Below are positions 8,444-15,178 of a stretch of DNA of 49,807 nucleotides, piece by piece. The DNA lies in NCBI GenBank assembly GCA_003242255.1, contig QGUT01000001.1, forward strand, positions 1 to 49,807. Reading direction: 5' to 3'. The position numbers and the translations under genes were made by a program. The notes beneath the pieces are model-generated. The model had not been told where the DNA came from, did no database searches, and worked only from the letters and a program-made list of their open reading frames with translations. This stretch comes from Bacillota bacterium (lineage in GTDB: Bacteria; Bacillota; Thermosediminibacteria; Thermosediminibacterales; Thermosediminibacteraceae). Position 1 is the first letter of the stretch. Each line of letters begins with the position of its first letter.

Positions 8444-9276
8444 ACGTTAAAGCAATCATGAGGGAATTCGGAATTCGGCCCAGCAAGCGTCTGGGCCAGC
8501 ATTTCCTCATAGACGAAAGTCCGCTTTACTCCATGCTGGAGGCTGCGGAACTGAAAGAGGACGATGGGGTCCTTGAAATAGGGCCGGGCCTGGGCGTTCT
8601 GACGTTGAAGCTCGCCAGCCGGGCCGGGAAAGTGGTGGCCGTTGAAAAGGACCCGGCCCTGCTTCCCGCCCTGGAAAAATTGGCGGCCAGGCATAAAAAT
8701 ATTTGTTTAATAAACGAAGATGTGTTAAAATTAAATTTAGAGCAAATTGCAAAAGAATATTTTGACGGCAAATTCAAAGTGGTGGCCAACCTCCCTTACT
8801 ATATAACCAGTCCCATTATCATGAAAATAGTGGAGAACCGCCATTTTATAGAAATGGCGGTTATTATGGTACAGAAAGAAGTGGCCGAGCGCTTATCGGC
8901 AAGCCCCGGAACCAGGGATTTCGGCATCCTTTCCGTCGCGGTGCAGCTCTACGCCGAGGTGGATTTGGTATGCCGCGTATCAAAGTCGGCCTTTCTCCCG
9001 CCTCCCAAGGTGGAATCGGCTGTAGTCAGGCTGAAATTAAGAGAAAATCCTGCCGTCGACGTGGAAGATGAAAAGGTGTTTTTCAGAGTCGTGGAGGCCG
9101 CCTTCGGCGAAAGGAGAAAGACGGTAAAGAATTCCCTGGCCAGCCGGCTTTCCCTGCCTTCCGATGGAATAAGGGAAGCTCTGAAAAAGGCTGGAATAGA
9201 CGAGAATCGCCGGGCCGAGACGTTAAGAATAGAAGAGTTTGCGGCATTATCGAGAGAGATTGCGAAAATGCTGTGA
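8440..9276 (+). CDS. rsmA: 16S rRNA (adenine1518/1519-N6) dimethyltransferase
   Basis: Dimethylates two adenines in the 3' hairpin of 16S rRNA during small-subunit maturation, using SAM. The start region RPSKRLGQHFLIDES, the SAM-binding VLEIGPGLGVLTL (about residues 46-58) and the catalytic NLPYYITSP (about 115-123) are all present; length 278 is normal. The likely start is TTG 8440, sharing bases with the preceding TGA stop and preceded by GAGGACGGGG; ATG 8458 is an alternative giving a shorter N-terminus. Translational coupling to the upstream radical SAM gene is likely. Confidence 0.95.
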   Translation: MNVKAIMREFGIRPSKRLGQHFLIDESPLYSMLEAAELKEDDGVLEIGPGLGVLTLKLASRAGKVVAVEKDPALLPALEKLAARHKNICLINEDVLKLNLEQIAKEYFDGKFKVVANLPYYITSPIIMKIVENRHFIEMAVIMVQKEVAERLSASPGTRDFGILSVAVQLYAEVDLVCRVSKSAFLPPPKVESAVVRLKLRENPAVDVEDEKVFFRVVEAAFGERRKTVKNSLASRLSLPSDGIREALKKAGIDENRRAETLRIEEFAALSREIAKML

Positions 9277-9325
9277 TTTGAAGTGGGGCTTTATACATAT
9301 CCGAATTTTAAAGGACGTGATCGAC

Positions 9326-9796
9326 GTGTACTTCGTAAGCCCTACTAGAGGAAAACTGACGTTAAAACAAGTGGTGGAAGACATCATCGCCTTCGTAGAA
9401 GAGGAACCAAATGCCGCTTACAAATTGATAATCGGCACCGATTCCCAGGCCCGGGATACGGTCTGCTTCGTAACGGCCATAATAGTTCACCGAGTGGGGA
9501 AAGGGGCCAGGTACTATTACCGAAAAAAATTTATGTCGCAGGTAAAAAGCCTGCGGCACAAAGTATATACGGAGACTTCCTTTTCCCTGGAAGTCGTGAA
9601 TGCCCTGGAGAAGGAACTTTCGAAAACCCGCTGCCGGAATCTCCACGTGGAGATCCACGTGGACATCGGCCAAAACGGTGACACGAGGGAGCTCATCCGC
9701 GAAGTGGTGGGCTGGGTGATGAGCAGCGGCTACGAGGTGAAGATAAAGCCTCAAGCCTTCGGGGCCACAAAGGTGGCGGACAAGTACACTAAATAA
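9326..9796 (+). CDS. YkuK-type ribonuclease H-like protein
   Basis: A 156-residue protein of the DUF458/YkuK family, predicted to have an RNase H-like fold. The strand and metal-binding Asp are in LIIGTDSQA (about residues 35-43), with further acidic positions in HVEIHVDIGQNGDT. The biological role is not established. The start is placed at GTG 9326, where AAGGA lies 10 bases upstream and the protein begins with the family signature SPTRGKLTL; a longer frame would run back into rsmA. It converges on the glycosyltransferase gene and their ends overlap by 8 bases. Confidence 0.8.
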   Translation: MYFVSPTRGKLTLKQVVEDIIAFVEEEPNAAYKLIIGTDSQARDTVCFVTAIIVHRVGKGARYYYRKKFMSQVKSLRHKVYTETSFSLEVVNALEKELSKTRCRNLHVEIHVDIGQNGDTRELIREVVGWVMSSGYEVKIKPQAFGATKVADKYTK

Positions 9797-10580
9797 AAGT
9801 TTTCATGAAGTTTTCGAGAAGGTCAAAACGCCTCAAAGGGTTGAAACCCTGATATTCTTTTGAATCAAAGGTGCGGGACCTCGGTTTTCCCTCGAAATAA
9901 TTCATAGCTTCGATTATATCGCCGATAATCGTATCGGCGATTTTTCTTGCGTGAAAAAATCCCCGCTCTTTTGAACCCAATTCACTGCTCCGGATGGTCA
10001 CGGGGGCTTCGATGAGCAGTGAATTTTTTACGGCGAAAGCCGATATTACAGGGGGGACCGCGAAATCCCTTATATCCGCCAGTTTAATTAGATCTTTGGA
10101 GACGGCGCAGGGGCCGTGGGAGGGGATAGCCACGCTGACTTTTTCGTAAATTCCGAGGCGCCTGTTGAAAAGTTTCCGGAAGGAATAAAGTTCTTTTGCT
10201 ATTTTGTTCTGCCGGATGCCGTTGGGAATGCACAAGGTCATGGCCAGGTCCGCTTTCTTCAAAAGTATGGATTCGATGAGTTTGTCTATAACCGGCTTCA
10301 GGTCCCCCGTCATGTCGCCGTCGGTGAAAATCACGCAGTCGGCGTCGATTTTCAGGGCGTAGAGGGCGCCGACCGCTCTCGGAATGTCGTACCCCAGCGG
10401 TTCATCGAATACCAGCAAATCCACGTTGGGGATATTTTTTTTACTGATTTCCTCTAAGGTTCCGTCGCTGCTGCCGTTTAAAACTACCAGGATTCGATCC
10501 ACCGCTGTCTTCGATAAGGTTTCCAGAACTTTAGAAATCCTTCCTTCTTCGTCCTTAGCAGGCACAACTGCGATGTTCAA
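9789..10580 (-). CDS. GT-A fold glycosyltransferase (family 2-like)
   Basis: A 263-residue cytosolic nucleotide-sugar transferase. It opens with the GT2 strand NIAVVPAKDEEGRI, has VVLNGSSDGT (about residues 36-45) and a DxD metal site in FTDGDMTGD (about 88-96). No membrane segments are visible. Acceptor and product are unknown; similar enzymes make glucosyl-3-phosphoglycerate or decorate cell-surface glycans. The TTG start at 10580 has GGAGGTG 8 bases upstream; longer frames lack such a site. It is one of the few minus-strand genes, set between ykuK and yabG, which points to an insertion into an otherwise conserved block. Confidence 0.8.
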   Translation of the reverse strand: MNIAVVPAKDEEGRISKVLETLSKTAVDRILVVLNGSSDGTLEEISKKNIPNVDLLVFDEPLGYDIPRAVGALYALKIDADCVIFTDGDMTGDLKPVIDKLIESILLKKADLAMTLCIPNGIRQNKIAKELYSFRKLFNRRLGIYEKVSVAIPSHGPCAVSKDLIKLADIRDFAVPPVISAFAVKNSLLIEAPVTIRSSELGSKERGFFHARKIADTIIGDIIEAMNYFEGKPRSRTFDSKEYQGFNPLRRFDLLENFMKTFI

Positions 10581-10612
10581 CCAATTCACCTCCGTCGTTA
10601 ACACGGCTGTTC

Positions 10613-10637
10613 CTGCTAACATATTATGTATTAGCAG
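10613..10637. repeat. Inverted repeat between the glycosyltransferase gene and yabG
   Basis: CTGCTAA (10613-10619) and TTAGCAG (10631-10637) form a 7-base inverted repeat around ACATA/TATGT-like bases. The centre, CATATTATG (10620-10628), resembles the -10 element of mother-cell sigma-K promoters (CATANNNTA), and yabG is a sigma-K gene in Bacillus. It may be an operator or a sporulation promoter; neither is proven. Confidence 0.4.
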
Positions 10638-10670
10638 TTCAAAGATTTCATAGGGGGCAGGAGGAAAGAG

Positions 10671-11531
10671 GTGGAAGCCGGAATGGTAAAGGTTGGAGAT
10701 GTGGTGGCCAGGATTTCTTACGGGAAGGACGTGTTCTTCAAGGTGATCGAGATAAGGGAAGACAAAAAGATCGCCGTATTGAAGGGTTTGAACGTGAGGA
10801 TTATCGCCGATGCCCCTGTTGAAGACCTCGTTCACCCCTCTCCGGCGGAGGTGCGCGAGTACAGGAAGGATTACATCAAGAAGGCCAACGAGTGCATGGA
10901 GCGTATCTTTTACCGGAGGGAACTGGAGATCAGCCGGTTAAGGAGGAATTCGGAAGAAAACGATTTTTTTTATATATCCGGCCGAGTGCTGCACATAGAC
11001 GGTGATCAGGACTATTTAGAATTTTGCCTTTCTACCTACAAGCAATTGGAAATAGAGGCCTACGGCGTGAACCTGGCCGAAAAGGACCATCCCAAAAAGA
11101 TAAGGGAATTGGTGATGGAGTACAACCCCGATATTCTGGTCATAACAGGACACGACGGCCTTTTGAAAAACAGGACCGATTTTAAAAACGTGAACGCCTA
11201 CAGGAATTCAAAGTATTTCATAGAAGCCGTCAAGGAGGCCAGGAAAGTCAAACCTTCCCTCGACGACCTGGTGATATTCGCCGGGGCCTGCCAATCCCAC
11301 TACGAAGAACTCATAAAGGCCGGGGCCAATTTTGCCAGTTCTCCCCACCGGGTATTCATCCACGCCCTCGATCCCGTCTTCGTTATCGAAAAAGTGGCCT
11401 ATACGCCTTTCGACCAGGTGGTCTCGGTGAAGGATGTGATAGACGCCACCATAACGGGCATCAAGGGCATAGGTGGGGTCAAGACGAGGGGCAAGCTGCG
11501 GCAGGGCCTTCCCCGCTCTCCCTACGAATGA
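10671..11531 (+). CDS. yabG: Sporulation-specific protease YabG
   Basis: A 286-residue cysteine-type peptidase made in the mother cell, which processes spore coat proteins (and in Clostridioides the cortex-lytic machinery). The N-terminal KVGDVVARISYGKD, the central HIDGDQDYLEFCLSTYKQL, VITGHDGLLK and FAGACQSHYEELIKAG segments match the YabG family throughout, and length is normal. The likely start is GTG 10671, 6 bases after AGGAGG; ATG 10683 is an alternative. Its stop is 16 bases before the SpoIID/amidase gene, with veg following, the same order as in Bacillus. Confidence 0.95.
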   Translation: MEAGMVKVGDVVARISYGKDVFFKVIEIREDKKIAVLKGLNVRIIADAPVEDLVHPSPAEVREYRKDYIKKANECMERIFYRRELEISRLRRNSEENDFFYISGRVLHIDGDQDYLEFCLSTYKQLEIEAYGVNLAEKDHPKKIRELVMEYNPDILVITGHDGLLKNRTDFKNVNAYRNSKYFIEAVKEARKVKPSLDDLVIFAGACQSHYEELIKAGANFASSPHRVFIHALDPVFVIEKVAYTPFDQVVSVKDVIDATITGIKGIGGVKTRGKLRQGLPRSPYE

Positions 11532-11546
11532 TGAGGTGGTGTGGTC

Positions 11547-12632
11547 GTGGAAGGGGAAGAACTACACGTAAAGGTCAAAGTTTTCGATGTGGAGAGGAAA
11601 AAAGAGATTTTGCTCGACATGGAAGAGTACGTGGAAGGCGCCGTCGCCTATGCGATGCCGGCGGAGTTCCCCCTAGAGGCATTGAAAGCCCAGGCGGTAT
11701 GTTCGAGGACCATAGCGGTGAGGAAGATGAAGGCCTTCGGCGGCAGCGGCTGCCGCAGGTACCCGGGCTTTAAAATATGCACCGACCCGGACCACTGTCA
11801 GGGTTTCTTGGATGAGGAAGGGCGGAAGAGGCTCTGGGGTTCTAGGTTTGAGGAGTATGCCGGCAGGATAAAAAAGGCAGTGGAGAACACGGCGGGTTTA
11901 ATCCTCACTTACAACGGCAAGCCCATCGAGGCGGTGTACCACCGGGCCTGCGGCGGGTGCACGGGCATGTGCCAGCACGGGGCGCGCACCATGGCACTCC
12001 TGGGATTTCCTCTGGATGAAATTTTGAAATTCTACTTTACCGGGGTGGAACTGGTAGAACTGGAAAGGCCCACTTCGGAAAAGCCGCTGGCAGGAAGGAA
12101 AATAGCCATCGACCCGGGGAGAGGAGGGGAAGCCAACCACTGCGGGCCCATGGGGCTGTCGGAGGGGTACGTTAACCTGGAGATAGCCAGGAGCCTCGAA
12201 GCTCTGCTCAAAAAAGAAGGGGCCCAGGTGGTGATGACCAGAAGCAAGAACGAGTACAAGAGCCTTTCGGAAAGGGCCCAGGTGATAAACGAAAGCAATG
12301 CGGAGATCGCCGTCATCATCCACCAGAATTTTTGGGACGATGAAAGGCAGGGCGGGACGGAATCCTTCTATCTGCCGGAAGACGAAAAGGGCAGACGGCT
12401 TTGTCTTTGCATTCACAGGGAACTGATTTCGTCCCTCGGCCTTGCCGATTTGGGAGTGAAGGAAGCGGACCTCTATCTCCTGAGGGAGACCCGGGTCCCT
12501 TCGGTGCTGATTAACGTGGCCTGTCTCAGCAACCCGGAAGAAGAAAGGTTGCTTTCCGACAGAAATTTTAGGGAAAAGGCAGCAAACGCTATATTATCCG
12601 GTATAAAAGCCTATTATCACGGCCATTTATGA
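11547..12632 (+). CDS. SpoIID-domain / N-acetylmuramoyl-L-alanine amidase fusion
   Basis: A 361-residue two-domain wall hydrolase. Residues about 1-165 are a SpoIID/LytB domain: EEYVEGAVAYAMPAEFPLEA, then LKAQAVCSRT, CTDPDHCQGF and a Cys-rich YHRACGGCTGMC. Residues about 180-361 are an Amidase_3 domain with the zinc His in IAIDPGRGG..., SLSERAQVINE, VIIHQN and VLINVACLSNPEEE. SpoIID normally cuts glycan strands and works with the amidase SpoIIP in engulfment; here both activities are joined. The Glu of the usual AxEMP motif is Ala (VAYAMP), so the first domain may not be catalytic. No signal peptide or membrane anchor is seen. The start is GTG 11547, 7 bases after GAGGTGG. Confidence 0.85.
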   Translation: MEGEELHVKVKVFDVERKKEILLDMEEYVEGAVAYAMPAEFPLEALKAQAVCSRTIAVRKMKAFGGSGCRRYPGFKICTDPDHCQGFLDEEGRKRLWGSRFEEYAGRIKKAVENTAGLILTYNGKPIEAVYHRACGGCTGMCQHGARTMALLGFPLDEILKFYFTGVELVELERPTSEKPLAGRKIAIDPGRGGEANHCGPMGLSEGYVNLEIARSLEALLKKEGAQVVMTRSKNEYKSLSERAQVINESNAEIAVIIHQNFWDDERQGGTESFYLPEDEKGRRLCLCIHRELISSLGLADLGVKEADLYLLRETRVPSVLINVACLSNPEEERLLSDRNFREKAANAILSGIKAYYHGHL

Positions 12633-12649
12633 CAATAGGCCTATTTTTT
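12609..12649 (+). terminator. Probable terminator after the SpoIID/amidase gene
   Basis: GCCTATT (12609-12615) pairs with AATAGGC (12634-12640) across an 18-base loop that spans the stop codon, followed by a seven-T run. The long loop makes it a modest terminator. Confidence 0.45.
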
Positions 12650-12663
12650 TGGGAATGAAGTAG

Positions 12664-12731
12664 TTGACAAATATATAAGGGGCTGTTAAAATAATATAAT
12701 ATTTGACATCTCGGGGAATTAATGATATAAT
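12664..12731 (+). promoter_or_regulatory. Tandem sigma-A promoters of veg
   Basis: Two promoters lie in series. The first is TTGACA (12664-12669), 17 bases, TAAAAT (12687-12692). The second is TTGACA (12703-12708), 17 bases, TATAAT (12726-12731), a perfect consensus. In Bacillus veg is also driven by exceptionally strong promoters. Confidence 0.85.
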
Positions 12732-12768
12732 TTAAAATGTATTTTGTTTTTTCTGTGAGGTGAGGTTT

Positions 12769-13029
12769 ATGGCCACCGAGAACACTCTCCTCAAAATAAA
12801 GAAAAGTATCGAACCGTATGTGGGCAAGAGAGTCAGAATTAAAGCCAATCGGGGGCGAAAGAAAATTTTCGAACAGGAGGGCATACTGGAAAAGGTGTAT
12901 CCCAGCATCTTCGTGGTGAGAGTTGAGGAGACGCCCGATTCTGTGCGGCGCGTTTCGTACACCTACTCGGACATACTTACCGAAACGGTCCAGCTTATGC
13001 CCTGCCCAAAGGAAAAGAGTGCCAATTAG
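12769..13029 (+). CDS. veg: Veg protein
   Basis: An 86-residue cytosolic protein of the Veg family (DUF1021), which in Bacillus is very highly transcribed and influences biofilm-matrix gene expression. IEPYVGKRVRIKANRGRKK and VYPSIFVVRV followed by a YTYSDILTETV tail match the family along its whole length. ATG 12769 follows GAGGTGAGG by a few bases; an in-frame codon at 12760 lies inside that site. The gene is monocistronic, between tandem promoters and its own terminator. Confidence 0.93.
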   Translation: MATENTLLKIKKSIEPYVGKRVRIKANRGRKKIFEQEGILEKVYPSIFVVRVEETPDSVRRVSYTYSDILTETVQLMPCPKEKSAN

Positions 13030-13052
13030 TCCTGCAAAGGACTATTTTTTTG
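13028..13052 (+). terminator. Terminator of veg
   Basis: AGTCCT (13028-13033) pairs with AGGACT (13038-13043) around GCAA, followed by ATTTTTTTG. The stem includes the last base of the veg stop. Confidence 0.8.
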
Positions 13053-13065
13053 TTTTAAAGCAAAA

Positions 13066-13114
13066 CCTCCCTTCGCTGAATAATTATGTACTAAACTTGC
13101 CTTCAGCGGAGGGG
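13066..13114 (+). promoter_or_regulatory. Hairpin that can sequester the protease ribosome binding site
   Basis: CCTCC (13066-13070) plus CGCTGAA (13074-13080) can pair with TTCAGCG (13102-13108) plus GAGG at 13109, across a 21-base loop. The 3' arm contains the GGAGGGGGG ribosome binding site of the next gene, so folding should limit its translation. This is a prediction from complementarity only. Confidence 0.4.
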
Positions 13115-13121
13115 GGTCTTT

Positions 13122-14126
13122 GTGTTAAGGGCTGAAAGAATACTCAGGCGCCACGAAAGAAAGCTTCTTTCGATGGAGAACGTGGTGGGGACCGGCCTCG
13201 GGTACAAGATAATCGGCGGCAGAATCACCAACGAGCCTGCCATAATAATCCTGGTAAAAGAGAAAAAACCCGAAAGGGAGCTTTCCAGAAGTCAGATTTT
13301 GCCCAAAAAGCTGGAAGACGTGATGACCGATGTGATAGAAGTGGGGGAAGTGAGGTTCCTCGAGGCCAGGACGCAGAAACTGAGGCCAGCGATGCCGGGC
13401 ATGAGCATAGGGCATTACAAGGTCACGGCGGGAACTTTCGGCGCGGTGGTGAAGGACGAGGTAACGGGCGACCTCTTGATATTGTCCAACAACCATGTGA
13501 TGGCCAACGCAACGAACGGCAGGGACGGCCGGGCCGCCATCGGAGACCCCATACTGCAGCCGGGACCCTACGATGGCGGCGGGGATGGGGACGTCATAGC
13601 CCATCTTTACCGGTTTGTCCCCGTTGAAAGAAATCTGTCTCCCAGCCAGTGTCCCGTGGCAAAGCGTGGGGAGAGTTTCCTCAATTTTTTTCTGAGGTTT
13701 ATGAGGCCCGACTACCGGGTGGCATTCTTTAAAAAGAACTCCGCCTACAATCTGGTGGATGCGGCGGTGGCAAAACCGGTCAACCCTGATTACATCAGGG
13801 CCGAGATCATGGAGCTGGGCGAGATAAAGGGTGTAGCAGAGCCGAGGATAGGGATGCCCTTGATAAAGAGCGGCCGCACCAGCGGTGTATCCAAGAGCGA
13901 AGTCAAAGCCCTGCACGTGAGGATAAGGGTCATGATGAGCCCCGGGGAGGAAGTGACCTTCCACGAGCAAATACTGGCAGGCCCGATGGCCCAACCCGGA
14001 GACAGCGGCTCCCTCGTGGTAAATGACAGGATGGAGGCAGTGGGCCTCCTGTTTGCAGGCTCGGAGGTGGCGACTCTGATAAATCCCATATCGCTGGTGA
14101 TGAAGCTCCTGAAGGTCACTTTTTAA
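13122..14126 (+). CDS. Trypsin-like serine protease (S1-fold, no signal peptide)
   Basis: A 334-residue protein with a trypsin-fold core. A charged N-terminal region (residues 1-85) is followed by GTFGAVVKDE, the catalytic His in ILSNNHVMAN (about 120-129), a candidate Asp in NLVDAAVAKP (about 208-217) and the catalytic Ser in QPGDSGSLVV (about 291-300). This matches a group of bacterial chymotrypsin-like peptidases related to plant NAL1. There is no signal peptide or transmembrane segment, so it should act in the cytosol or the forespore. Substrate unknown. GTG 13122 follows GGAGGGGGG. A Cys and insert region between His and Asp (about 170-200) is not explained. Confidence 0.78.
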   Translation: MLRAERILRRHERKLLSMENVVGTGLGYKIIGGRITNEPAIIILVKEKKPERELSRSQILPKKLEDVMTDVIEVGEVRFLEARTQKLRPAMPGMSIGHYKVTAGTFGAVVKDEVTGDLLILSNNHVMANATNGRDGRAAIGDPILQPGPYDGGGDGDVIAHLYRFVPVERNLSPSQCPVAKRGESFLNFFLRFMRPDYRVAFFKKNSAYNLVDAAVAKPVNPDYIRAEIMELGEIKGVAEPRIGMPLIKSGRTSGVSKSEVKALHVRIRVMMSPGEEVTFHEQILAGPMAQPGDSGSLVVNDRMEAVGLLFAGSEVATLINPISLVMKLLKVTF

Positions 14127-14190
14127 AATATGCCACTCGAGGACATAAAACCCATGGGACGGGAATCCGGCAATGAGGCGACTTTAGGCA

Positions 14191-14226
14191 AGGGAGGGGA
14201 AGGACGTTCCCCCCTGTTCTTTTTTA
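14191..14226 (+). terminator. Probable terminator after the protease gene
   Basis: GGGGAA (14196-14201) pairs with TTCCCC (14207-14212) around GGACG, extended by further G/C bases, then CTGTTCTTTTTT. It separates the protease from the CAP gene. Confidence 0.6.
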
Positions 14227-14243
14227 ACGGGGATATCGCCGGT

Positions 14244-14272
14244 TTGTCCCGGGGAGTGCGAAAAGATATAAT
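14244..14272 (+). promoter_or_regulatory. sigma-A promoter of the CAP-domain gene
   Basis: TTGTCC (14244-14249) and TATAAT (14267-14272) are 17 bases apart, starting transcription about 25 bases before the ATG. Confidence 0.7.
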
Positions 14273-14303
14273 AGATGACAAATCCAATATGGGAGGCGAG
14301 ATA

Positions 14304-14987
14304 ATGAAAAAGTTCCTGAAAGGCCTGACGTTGCTGACCCTGGTTGCCATTCTCACAGTGCTGCCGGGTATCGCCTTCGCCTACGGGTGGGTCAACGTCA
14401 AGGTCACTTACAACGGCACCACCAGGACCTATCGCATTCCCCTGGAAAGCATGTCCAACTGCAGGTACAGCATTGCTTTGGATCTTTCCAAGCTCTTGAA
14501 GCAAAATCCTCAAACCGGGCAGACCGGTCAGAATGAACAGAATAAGCCAGGCGAAAACAGCAAGCCGAGCGAAAATACTCCCCCGGCACCAGCCCAGGGC
14601 CTGACGGCTGACGAAAAACAGATGCTGGATTTGGTAAACTCCGAAAGGGCCAAAGCGGGCTTGAAGCCCCTGGAAGTCGATATGAGGCTGGTGGATCTGG
14701 CGAGGAAGAAGAGCGCTGACATGATAAAGAACAACTATTTTGACCATACATCTCCGGTTTACGGGACGCCCTTTGAAATGATGAAGTCGGAGGGCATAAC
14801 TTACAGATACGCAGGAGAAAATATAGCCGGAGCTCCCACCGTGCAGAGGGCCCACGAAGGTCTGATGAACAGCCCGGGCCACCGCGCCAACATCCTGAGC
14901 CCCAATTACAACCGCATAGGCATAGGAATAGTCGACGGTGGGCCGTACGGGAAGATGTTCACCCAGCTCTTCATAGGGACCAATTAA
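14304..14987 (+). CDS. Secreted CAP-domain (SCP/YkwD-like) protein
   Basis: A 227-residue secreted protein. Residues 1-30 form a signal peptide (KKFLKGLTLLTLVAILTVLP, then cleavage near AFAYG). Residues about 30-70 are a short beta region, 75-100 a Gln/Asn/Pro-rich linker, and 105-227 a CAP domain with LVNSERAKAGLKPLE, YFDHTSPVYG, AGENIAG, LMNSPGHRANIL and the terminal IGIGIVDGG. Similar Bacillus proteins (YkwD, SafA-linked CotW types) are exported or spore-associated; their biochemical role is unclear. ATG 14304 follows GGGAGGCGAG and starts the signal peptide, so the longer frame upstream is not used. It has its own promoter and terminator. Confidence 0.88.
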   Translation: MKKFLKGLTLLTLVAILTVLPGIAFAYGWVNVKVTYNGTTRTYRIPLESMSNCRYSIALDLSKLLKQNPQTGQTGQNEQNKPGENSKPSENTPPAPAQGLTADEKQMLDLVNSERAKAGLKPLEVDMRLVDLARKKSADMIKNNYFDHTSPVYGTPFEMMKSEGITYRYAGENIAGAPTVQRAHEGLMNSPGHRANILSPNYNRIGIGIVDGGPYGKMFTQLFIGTN

Positions 14988-15010
14988 GTTTTCAACAGGT
15001 GTGTATTTCC

Positions 15011-15030
15011 TGTGGATAACATGTGGATAT
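15011..15030. promoter_or_regulatory. Pair of DnaA-box sequences
   Basis: TGTGGATAA (15011-15019) is the exact reverse complement of the DnaA box TTATCCACA. TGTGGATAT (15022-15030) matches 8 of 9, in the same orientation, 11 bases apart. A weaker relative, TTTTCAACA, is at 14989-14997. They lie in a short intergenic space before a terminator. Confidence 0.55.
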
Positions 15031-15052
15031 TGTGAGTATTTTTGCTCTATTT

Positions 15053-15079
15053 AACCCGCACAAAGTTGCGGGTTTTTTT
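15053..15079 (+). terminator. Terminator after the CAP-domain gene
   Basis: AACCCGCA (15053-15060) pairs with TGCGGGTT (15067-15074) around CAAAGT, followed by a run of T. Confidence 0.9.
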
Positions 15080-15178
15080 ATTTTTCAAGGGCGGCGCCGC
15101 GGAGGAACAAATTCCCCCTGATTTACATATATATTATTTAGAAGTATTAGCCCATTTTTGCGAAAGGGAGGGGAATCT

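Noticed and set aside
13125..13994. A long open frame antisense to the trypsin-like protease
   Set aside because: No domain or ribosome binding site, and the sense strand has convincing catalytic motifs.
14988..15080. Chromosomal replication origin
   Set aside because: Only two good DnaA boxes, no A+T-rich unwinding region and no dnaA or dnaN nearby; the space is 190 bases and holds a terminator.
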